64,000 nucleotides of DNA from NCBI GenBank assembly GCA_027924645.1, contig BSBN01001017.1, positions 12,984,501-13,048,500 on the forward strand, given 5' to 3'. The notes under the pieces were generated by a model. The model was given only the letters and a program-made list of their open reading frames with translations, ran no database searches and was not told where the DNA came from. Source of the DNA: Cunninghamia lanceolata. Its lineage: Eukaryota; Streptophyta; Pinopsida; Cupressales; Cupressaceae. Positions 31,766 to 40,660 of the stretch are shown here, in pieces. Numbering within the stretch: position 1 is the stretch's first letter; every line of letters begins with the position of its first letter. Both the position numbers and the translations under genes were made by a program.

Positions 31766-34700
31766 CTCCCATTTAAATCAACCGAAGTTGATCAGTTGGG
31801 TGCATTCTCAAATATTCCTCACAGAGTCATGCATGCAGAGGATGCTAGGGCATATATTCATGTTTCCCTAGAGGAATTTGGTGATAGCAAGTTTACTGAT
31901 CTCTACATAAAACACTTGATTAATGAGAATCTCGATCTGAACAATGAGTATCAAGCATTGGATGGAAAGAAATTTATTCAGTACTTGGATTTCCCAACAT
32001 TTATGGAGAATGAATGGGTCCAGTATGTGTTAAGTGGGGTTCATGATGAATTCATATGGCTTGAGAGACCTTTCAAGATTACAAAAGATGCTATAATGGC
32101 AGTCACTAGATTATGCTCTACCGGATCAGTACCACTATTGAAAGCCATGAAGAATGATACAGTAATGGTAGCTACTGGAGAAAATTTTGATAAGAGAGCC
32201 TTGACAGTAAATGATATTGAAAATCATGCTATGAGATTTACCTCAATGGTGTTGGGATACAAAGTTTATTTCACCAACTGGGAAAACTCTGTTTCAGACA
32301 TGGCCATATACACAACCTATCAAATTATTAAGGAAAATGCTGACTATGACATCTGTGAATTTCTCTAACAACAAGTAATGGATAACCTGAAGAACACAAA
32401 ACAAGGTAAATACCCCTTCAAATTTGGCACACTAATCATGTGTTTATTTTTCTATTTTATGCAAGAGTTGCCTGGTATGAAGAACCTATTCTGGACCAAT
32501 GATAAACCTATTGCAATCCAAATTAGAAATTTATTGAGTAGCATAGGCACCATTAATGCACAGAATACATCTCTATGGGCTTATTTCAAAAACATCCAAA
32601 GATCAATGCAAGCTAGGGAAAGAATCCCCAAAATAGTTGTTGCAAAATACAATGATACAATCTACTTTATTGTGACAAAAGATCAGTGTTTGATGGAGGC
32701 CATTGAGCCTAGAATGGTCTAGGTTATGCCTATGGGATATGAGGTAGATGGAGTTGTACTAGAAAATTATGTCGAATATATGCTAAGTAAACCCAGAGAT
32801 TCCCATGAAGAAAGATTTGGGACCTATGAGGAACTACATGCCAAAATCTTTGTTGAAGTGAGAAAACCTGAGATTTCTAAGAATATGAAGAAAGTGGCAG
32901 AAGAAATTGCCATAAAACATGGATTCACTAAGTAACAAGTCAAAGAAGCAAGAGAAAAGGGCCAAGCAGAAAGGGAAGCAAGGGAAAAGAAAGGAAGTGA
33001 AAGAGTTAAGGTTCCAAATGAACCTAAAGAAAGGGAAGAAAAACCTCAAGCAACAAAGAGGTCTTCTAGAAGATCTACCTCCTCTTCCAGTCCCACATCT
33101 ACAAGCATAAAGGAATTTGCAAAGAAGTCAACTGACAAAGGAGAAAAAACATAGAAAACAAAAGGTAGAAGAATGTATGTAAGTATAAGTAAAAAAGATG
33201 AAGAAGAGAATGAGTCTGATGAAAATGTCAAGAAAATGAAAACTGAGACTACTAAAGCCTCTGAAAAGAAGAAACCTAGCAAAAGATAGAAGGAAGATGA
33301 GTCTCCAGCCACACTAAAACTTGAAGATATACTAAAGTTTGTCACTGTTGTTGGAAACTTGAAACCTGTGGCTAATTTTTATGATGATTACAATGATGCT
33401 GACAAAAGGATTTTGGAAGAAGCTATCATAAAGTATCTGAACATATACAATAGAGCTCTCATTGAGATTATTGGTGATCTCCCAGATACCTTGGATAGTA
33501 TTCTATCAGTCAAAAATGAAATTGTTGTGGCTAAGGATATTGAGCTCAGAGAACACACATTGATAAAATTATGTCTAGATATTACTCCAAAAGAAAAGGC
33601 CAAATCTCCAAAGCACTTAACAATGAGTTTAGATCAAAGAAAAGAATGATTGCACTGATGATAGGAGAAGTTGACAAAGTTGTCATGGAAGTAGAGGAGA
33701 TCATTTTGGAAATACTAAAGAAATACAATATTTCTACTATCTATGACAATGAGAAAACAAAAGATGAAGACACATCTCTACCAGAGACAAGCCATGATCA
33801 AGGACTAGAACAAAGTGATCAAGTCCCTGACACAAACATATTAAATATGTCAAATGAAGGAAAAACTAAAATGGATCTGCCTCATGAGCAAGAGGTTGAG
33901 GATGAAGAGAATGGGGAACGAATAAGGAGCCCTACAACGGAACAAAACATAGATCAACAAGAAAATATGAACATGGACCCTCTGTAACCAAGTCAAGAAG
34001 AAGTATCTGAGATAGAAAGAGACACTACAAATGTCTCAGTTAGTTCTAGAAGACAACAAGTTACAGATGAGTCTGAACTCCTTCAAGGACAAATCAACTT
34101 GGCCTCATTGTCATGTGTACAAAAATTCAAGTTAGTATCTATTATTCAGGCCAAGGCATAGGAAGAGATGATGAAATCACATGACCAAGATAGTAAATTG
34201 ATCAATGATGCATCCGTCATTCTAGAAAATTTGATGCCAACATTTCAAAAGGATACCTCATTATCCTCTATTGATCATCTCAAGGAGCTATTGAACTCTG
34301 TAAGTACACATTTTGAGTGTTTTGAAAAATCTATAGAAGAAAAAGTTAGAAAAGAATTTGATGAAAGGAGACTGGTTGAGTTAAAGACTATGATAGATCA
34401 AGACAAAAATCTATTAGACAAAGGAATTAAGGGAATACAAAGTGCCATTGAAGAAGCTAGTAAAATATACAAATTTTGTCTATCTTGGCCAAAAATTACA
34501 AAGGAATTAGAAGATAAGATCAAAGACTTGGAACTCAAACTACTCAATATCTCTGAAACATATAATCCAATAGTTAGGTCAATAAACGCCAAAGAAACAC
34601 AAGTTGCAAATATTCATAATGATTTAAACACTTTGATGAAGAAAAGGGGAGAAATCAAAGATAGGTTGTGCTAGTTGAAAGGATTGATAAGTCCAAAAAT

Positions 34701-34908
34701 TCATTCAATGACCAATTTGGTAGATGAGGCCTTGAAATCTCAAACACTAATTAATACACTATCAAATGTCCAAAAGGCAGAGAAGTTAGTATTTTTTATG
34801 AATGGCCACATCCATATTATAGAAAGTACAAGGAATAGATGGAATGAATAGATAGCTCTGATAAAGACTATCTATAGTGACATTTTTCCTTCAGTCACAA
34901 ATTAAGAT
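31766..34908 (+). pseudogene. Unknown ~1,000-codon ORF in place of pol
   Basis: Reads in one frame from about 31766 to about 33610, then in the next frame to a TAA near 34906, with about eight nonsense codons. Part 1 (~390 residues) looks globular: YLDFPTFMENEWVQYVLSGV, LERPFKITKDAIMAVTRLCS, RFTSMVLGYKVYFTNWENSV, YPFKFGTLIMCLFFYFMQEL. Part 2 is Lys/Glu/Ser-rich low complexity. Part 3 holds a helical patch (ADKRILEEAIIKYLNIYN) and acidic linkers. Part 4 is a long coiled coil (EEKVRKEFDERRLVELKTMI). I see no catalytic motif and no clear membrane segment. The layout faintly recalls plant transposon-associated helical domains of the PF20167 kind, but that is a guess. Position fits either a replacement of pol or the env-like slot of Sireviruses after pol loss. 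Confidence 0.75.
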
Positions 34909-35003
34909 GAAGATTGTACTTGTAAATATGTGGTAGAGTACATAATTTTTTTGAAATTTTGACAAATTTTTGGTTCTGGATCACACCCTTTGCCATTGAT
35001 GTC

Positions 35004-35134
35004 AAAGGGGGAGAAGAAGATCAGTGAAAAATGGATAAACATCTCTAGGGAGTAGGAGAATGAAATGTATATAGTAAGGGGGAGCAGTCAAGCTTGTTTC
35101 ACTAAGTGTCGCCATCAATGCCAAAGGCGGAGAT
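35004..35134 (+). promoter_or_regulatory. Multiple polypurine tracts
   Basis: Three purine blocks precede the 3' LTR: AAAGGGGGAGAAGAAGA (35004-35020), AAGGGGGAGCAG (35076-35087) and CCAAAGGCGGAGAT (35121-35134, adjacent to the LTR). Repeated PPT-like blocks are a described Sirevirus trait. Confidence 0.75.
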
Positions 35135-36653
35135 TGTTGGCAATAGACACTGCTCTTGTATGGACTTGTATGTTGTCATTGATGGCAACAAGGGAAACAA
35201 GGCTCAGAGATCTCATCAGCATGACAAGAAGACATAACTCTGAAAGCTCACATTGGAATTCAGGTCCGGTTGGCAGAAATGGCTAAGTATGGGCATTCAC
35301 AAAGTAGAAGACAATAAGTGGGCCAGTATGCTTCTGCAAATGATGATCTAGAAATATAATTTAGCTATGATTTTCTTAATTGTTGGATGGTGTTATGCTC
35401 CAGAGATTAAGTCCTAACTTCCTACAGAAGTCATTTGGAAGAATTATCTACTCTGGGTGACAGAAGTATAGTAGAGACAGTGAACAAGGCACATTGTAAT
35501 GGTCCTCATTCCTCTACAGGTGAGTATTTTGTTATACAATTTTAAGGTGTTGTAAACACTTGTATGAAGTGTCTGATTCTAGAGTTGTGAGATCTGAGGT
35601 CCACTGGAAGGATAGTTACAAGCTGCTAATTTTCTATACAGTGTTTGACAGAGACAGAGTCTGTGTTCTGATGGTCTGCATTCCCCTGCAAGATGATATC
35701 ATGCCTTGTAGTTCTAAGGGTAAGATTGGGAATGTGTGAAGAGTCCTTGATATGATTTTGGAACTATTTTGTGTTCCGCAGTAAAAGTTGTAAGTCTATA
35801 GATGAACCTGTTAAGCATGCTCTTAAGGAACAGGCTGGCTAGTATGACAAATCATTGTGCGGAGAAGAGAGAGTGTGTGAAGGATCTATTTAATTGATTG
35901 AAATATTAGAGCCGACCTATATGAACACATTTGGGCAAAGATTTGGGTCTGCATAATATATAGTGCATTGGATTCAGCTAACAAGCTACATTTTTCTATT
36001 TACACGTTTTACTTCTTGGATGCCGACCTGATTATGGATCAAATCATGATGTAACTATATAAGAGTGATGAATTTTGGTTGAGGTTGTGTGGATGTGTGA
36101 TGGATTGATGCAAATATGTGAATAGCAGAGCAGTTATATAGATCAGTGATGATGAAGAATTGGGATTCAGAATTCAATTCCTGCACCTTGGCATATTAAT
36201 AGATGCTTATGTAGTATTCCTTTTCATATACTATTTAATTTGTATTTGGCAGTGAACCTTTCTTCATCAAGGTAGTGAGCCTTCAATAGGGTTTAACAGT
36301 CCTCAAGTTTTAAAATCCCTTATTGTAATCTTTCTAGGTTTAGGGTTGAGGTAGTGAGCTTGCTAGACCGAGTTGTACTTCATGGCAATGAGCCAACATG
36401 TTCTAGGCCCATGGAGTGACCAATCCTGAACATCATTATTTGTAAAGATTGCAATATATATTTGAGAGCTAATCCTCTACGTGGTTTTTCCCTCTTTGGG
36501 TTTCCCACATAAAAATCTTTGTGTCCATGTGTCATGCCTCTATGGTTATTCTTTTGCATATTGTGCTCTTGTTTAATTAATTCTGGGAAATGGTTAAAAG
36601 AAAAAGTTTATAGAACACTGATTCACCCCCCTCAGTGTTCTTGATATTCAACA
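35135..36653 (+). repeat. Copia 3' LTR
   Basis: 1519 bp, TGTTGGCAATAG to ATTCAACA, paired with 28551-30080. TATA at 36055-36065, AGTGAGCC reiterations at about 36265-36425, terminal hairpin at 36613-36640. Confidence 0.93.
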
Positions 36654-36658
36654 AAGGA
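36654..36658. repeat. Target-site duplication AAGGA (right)
   Basis: Identical to 28546-28550. Without one copy and the element, the integrase frame is continuous. Confidence 0.92.
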
Positions 36659-37148
36659 TTGGCACACTCATCTTTCTTACGCATTGTGGGCTTACTGAAC
36701 AAGGGCTTGTATGGATACGCATACTATCTCATACTATCTCATGTATGGTGTTGATGTGATCATGCCCTAGGATTTAGAAATTCCTTCATTTCAAAATTCT
36801 CTTAATGGAATTATTGATGAAAATTCTTATAGAGAGTAAAGACATCAACAACTTGAGATGCTTGATGAATAGTGCATACATGGTCTCGAACATCACCAAG
36901 CCTATCAATAGAACATCTATTGCAACTATAATAAGTGTGTCATTCATCTCTCATTTTTGGTTGGTGATTTGGTACTCTACAAAAATCAACATAATGTAAA
37001 TTCTCCTCCAAATGAAAAAGAGAAGTTCAACGCAAATTGGTTGGGACCTTACATCATCATTGAAGTATATGGATTAGGTGCATATATATTTTCAATAATG
37101 AATGGTATGCATCTCAAGGAACCTATTAATGTTATACATTTACATTGA
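36659..37148 (+). pseudogene. Second Tat-like integrase, C-terminal half
   Basis: Continues the core interrupted at 28550: HTHLSYALWAY, then LEIPSFQNSLNGIIDENSYR, then LEHHQAYQ, and the C-terminal fold VGDLVLYKNQHNVN, FNANWLGPYIIIEVYGLGAY, EPINVIHLH, ending at a TGA at 37146. This order is that of Tat integrase tails. Several stops and a frame change near 36940 disable it. The upstream RT of this element is not in the window. Confidence 0.82.
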
Positions 37149-37900
37149 TACTATGCTTAGTTTTCTTTCATGGTTTTAAATTTTGATTACTTCATTTCGT
37201 TTCTGAATGTTATCTTAGAATTTACTTAAAGCACACTATACTAGATAATTAAAAAATTTATCTATTTAGTATATGTGTCTTCATTCTTGACAAACAAGTA
37301 GTTGCATTGAATTTTTAAAGTAGTTTTCTTAGTATTGAGAATTACTTGTTGAACTAGCATACATCTAGCTAATTCATGCATCATGTTAATTAGATCATTG
37401 TTGCATTTGATTAAACAATATTATCATGTTGTTTAGTTAGATCATAATTGTATTTAATTCAACATGTGTGTACACCAGACAATCATTCTTGTAGTTAATT
37501 AAGTAATTTTAACAAGTTGTTTAATTAGATTACATGATTCATCTAACATAGCATCTCACCAATACATATATTAATTAAATCATTGTCATATTTATTAAAC
37601 AATATCATTTGGTTGTTTTAAATCACAATTGTATGTAATTGTCACATACATGTCAATTTATGATATTTAATTAGGTCTTTGTTCAATTTATTTAAATAAT
37701 TTAGCACATTGTTCCAATTAGATCACAAATGACATCTAATAAAATCATCACATAACACAATATTACTAATAAAAAATATTGAAATACTCATTTAGATATG
37801 TCTATGAGTTTTGATACTTGATGTACAAAATCACCACTACACCAAACTTTGGTGTGTCATAATGATATAAAAATGATATACTAAAAGTCTCATCAATCTG
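37149..37900. other. AT-rich spacer with degenerate repeats
   Basis: Variants of TTAATTAGATCATTGTTGCA, AAACAATATTATCATGTTG and TTTAGTTAGATCATAATTG recur three or four times between about 37380 and 37740. No gene is seen. The place corresponds to the non-coding spacer downstream of pol in the first Tat element. Confidence 0.5.
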
Positions 37901-39482
37901 TAGGATAGTGGCTGCTAGACCCCTCAAAATCTGGTGGTGGTCATGCAATGGATGACTATTAATGGGAGGCTATAGACTGTGAGTGACTCCTAGATCCACT
38001 CTGCATCTGTAAGCCCGTGATCTTGCCCCTAAGCTCTGCCACCTTTTCCATGGCAATTTGAATATTGTTATTGTAGCTGATCTCTCTTGAATTGTAGCCG
38101 GTCCACCTTTGCCTATAGAGATATCAAATAAGAATGGTCCACCATAGGTTCTAGTCCTACCTTAGTCATCTAAAAGTCCCCTAGAGCCTGATCTAGTTAT
38201 ATCTAAAGGGTAGCTCATGCCACCTGATCACTTGATGCTCTCTAGACCGCTTGGTCTCTCTCAACTTTGAACTAGCCTAGCTCCACCAACCCCTCTTCCT
38301 AGCCTACTCTCAGCTATGTAATGTGCTCAAATATGTCCATGTATCATCCTATAGTATGATGTGGCCTATAAATGGCCCACACTAGACATTGGATCTGTAG
38401 AGTGGGCACCATCTCCAATATGACTCGACCCATAAAGTTAAGCCATGCCCATGTGCCAACTGCAAAAAAAAGAATAATTATATCAAAAGTCTCACATCTA
38501 CATCAAATAAATCAAAATCAAGTGTAACATCTAGTATCCTACTTAATCAAAAATAAACACATGAATGTAAAATTCTCACCTGGATCACTAGCCTGCTAGT
38601 CAAGATCATCTAGAGGGGAAACTACAACTAAGTGCATGGTCACCGACATTGTTGGGGGAACTGTAGTTGCATTCCTTCTCATCTCCTCGTGCTCATACAA
38701 ACTCCTCACTCCACCCATAGAAGGAAGAGACTTTGATTTACAAGGTCAATCCTTGGATCTCTCATCGGTAACATCATCATCCTCCTTTCCTTGGTGTCAT
38801 CTCCCCCATACTATTAGTGCTAGATGATCCTCCTACTCATCATAATCGTCATCTCCCTCCTCCTCCTCTAATGCATCCCCTAAACCATCCAAGGCCTAGG
38901 GTCCCCGGTGGGGTGGTCTATTAGAAATACAAGTGTAGGATGAGTCGGCTCCATCAGGTCATGTATGTTGGGCTCACACCCACATCATTAAAGGTAGACA
39001 TGGTAGCTACATCCTCCTCACCATTTAGTTCAATCAAACTGACATCTACAATGGTAGGCCAGGTCTCACCCCGTTGCAAGTCAAGTGCACATAGTTCAGA
39101 TGAGTGGTAGGAACTCACTACACATGACCAAATTGCCTCATCACTTGATCATAATAGAATGACATGACAATGTGATCAAGGTGACTGGCTACGAGTTGAT
39201 CCATTTGGATCCTTTCTAGATATTGAGTCTAGCCCATCCACACTCTATGACCTATGTACGGTCTCCAAAGGATGTCCATAAGATGAAATCTATCTAATCT
39301 CACTTGCCAATACAAGAGATCACCAAATCACTATGGCCTCCTCTGTATGTAGGCATGCTACCATGGGCATGTCCAGATAGGCTCTATCAGAAATCCCACT
39401 AATCTAATTGCATGCCTGTAATGTTCTTGAATTCCCACACCTGGAGAAGTATGCAGGTCATCAAGCTATGTCTCAAAGTGTA

Positions 39483-39487
39483 GATAA
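39483..39487. repeat. Target-site duplication GATAA (left of TRIM)
   Basis: Perfect 5-bp match to 39816-39820. Confidence 0.85.
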
Positions 39488-39621
39488 TGGTGGTAGATGG
39501 TTAGCACCTCCATGGGATTCATGACATGGACTAATGGCCTCTCGTGGATTCATTAACTCTAGCACTTGTATCAAAAATTGATAGGTCAACCTTTTGGTTT
39601 AACAACAATCGTAGGCCAACA
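39488..39621 (+). repeat. TRIM 5' LTR
   Basis: Starts TGGTGG (TGTTGG in the partner) and ends CCAACA, followed within two bases by the PBS. Confidence 0.85.
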
Positions 39622-39623
39622 AT

Positions 39624-39634
39624 TGGTATCAGAG
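39624..39634 (+). promoter_or_regulatory. TRIM primer-binding site
   Basis: TGGTATCAGAG, complementary to the 3' end of the plant initiator tRNA-Met. Confidence 0.88.
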
Positions 39635-39680
39635 TGAAAGTTCATAGGTTTGAATCCCCCCGGGTAATGCTGGGGGAGTT

Positions 39681-39815
39681 TGTTGGCAGATGGTCATTGC
39701 TCCCTGTAGTATTCATGACATGGACTAACTGTCTCCTGTGGATTCATTAATTCTAGCACTTGTATCAAAATTTGATAGGTCGACCTTCTGGTTTAATGGT
39801 AATCATGGGCAAACA
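39681..39815 (+). repeat. TRIM 3' LTR
   Basis: TGTTGGCAGATGG to GGGCAAACA, preceded directly by a G-rich PPT and followed by GATAA. Confidence 0.85.
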
Positions 39816-39820
39816 GATAA
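39816..39820. repeat. Target-site duplication GATAA (right of TRIM)
   Basis: Perfect match to 39483-39487. Confidence 0.85.
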
Positions 39821-40489
39821 CACCACAAATTATGATATAAATGAGAAATCATACTCCATCCCCAAGTATAGATGATCCTTTGGTCCTCCATTTCTCTAAT
39901 GGTATGAATGAGACCCCATATAGGTGTGAGCCTCACCCATCTTATGTAACAACTAGAGTGATAGTAACAGTCATTATGCGACACACGATTGGTGTGACTA
40001 CAATACCCTACTCCAACAAAGATATATGAATGTGCCTAGTGGTACTCAAGGGAATGGTGTGGTTGAGACAATACATCTAGCTTACCTAGACATAGTTTGC
40101 CGATCAGTGCTCATTGATCCTCATGGCCTCAACTTACACAGGTAGACGAAGGATGTAATACACATCCTCTAATGTAATCATCATCTCTCCCATCAAAAGA
40201 CACAAGGTGGAGGTGTTTGTGTCCCAATTCTCCATAAGTGCCATCACCATCAAATAATGATATCTCAGAGTGGGCATCATGTATACCCATCATAGTCCCA
40301 CATCTCTAAAGTGACCTGCCTTCGCAATAGTAAGCATCCCCACGTGACTATGTAACAAGGTGTACAAATGCCTTCCCACATGCTCTCATATCTCTAGGGG
40401 CACCTACAATCACATAAATATGAATTATGTTACTTTCACGTGATTAGTAAATAAAAAACAAGTCTAAACTTTCAAATTTTAGCCAAAAT

Positions 40490-40660
40490 ACCTTGGACAC
40501 TAGTGGCATGTAGGACACTAGCACCCTATAGGATACTAGTGCCCTGTAGGACACTAGTACCCCTATAGGAAACTAGTGCCCCTACATGATCCTATGCTAA
40601 AGATGGACTCTAGCACCCAGGGTGGACACTAGTGCTTTAGAGGGTCCATTCTGGCATAAA
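40490..40660. repeat. Cluster of GGACACTAGYGCCC motifs
   Basis: Seven variants in about 170 bp (GGACACTAGTGGC, GGACACTAGCACCC, GGATACTAGTGCCC, GGACACTAGTACCC, GGAAACTAGTGCCC and others), with related single copies near 41690 and 42550. It lies just beyond the N-terminal side of the second PMD relic, as the AGCGCTAT array does for the first. Confidence 0.65.

Larger units (their letters stand above)
28551..36653 (+). mobile_element. Sirevirus-like Ty1/copia element without pol, 8.1 kb
   Basis: The LTRs (TGTTGG to TTCAACA) are flanked by AAGGA. An initiator-Met-type PBS follows the 5' LTR, and several purine tracts precede the 3' LTR. The interior has a short gag with degenerate zinc knuckles, then a long ORF with no similarity that I can see to protease, integrase, RT or RNase H. 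Multiple PPT-like blocks and a hairpin at the LTR end are known Sirevirus traits. The element inserted into a Tat integrase. Many LTR differences and nonsense codons indicate age. It cannot be autonomous. Confidence 0.9.
39488..39815 (+). mobile_element. TRIM, 328 bp, complete with LTRs, PBS and PPT
   Basis: LTR1 39488-39621 (134 bp) and LTR2 39681-39815 (135 bp) align end to end (shared ATTCATGACATGGACTAA, GTGGATTCATTAA, TCTAGCACTTGTATCAAAA). The interior is only 59 bp: TGGTATCAGAG (PBS, initiator tRNA-Met type) at 39624-39634 and GCTGGGGGAGTT (PPT) at 39669-39680 next to LTR2, which starts TGTTGGC. The duplication GATAA flanks it. It has no coding capacity, so copying depended on another element. 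Confidence 0.88.
38200..40400 (-). pseudogene. Second antisense plant mobile domain relic
   Basis: Reading leftward from about 40400: TLCLLMGEMMITLEDVYYIL followed by RLPV is the PMD signature, matching ITLEDVYRILKLPI in the first relic. Further on, FYYDQVMRQFGHV parallels SRVMR(stop)FGLR, and an acidic stretch DALEEEEGDDDYDE (about 38840-38885) parallels the acidic block after the first PMD. Stops and frame changes are frequent, and a 328-bp TRIM sits inside (39488-39815). It lies downstream of, and opposite in strand to, the second Tat integrase, the same arrangement as in the first element. Confidence 0.68.

Noticed and set aside
39641..39661. tRNA gene suggested by the B-box-like word
   Set aside because: No A box or cloverleaf can be formed; it is the 59-bp TRIM interior.
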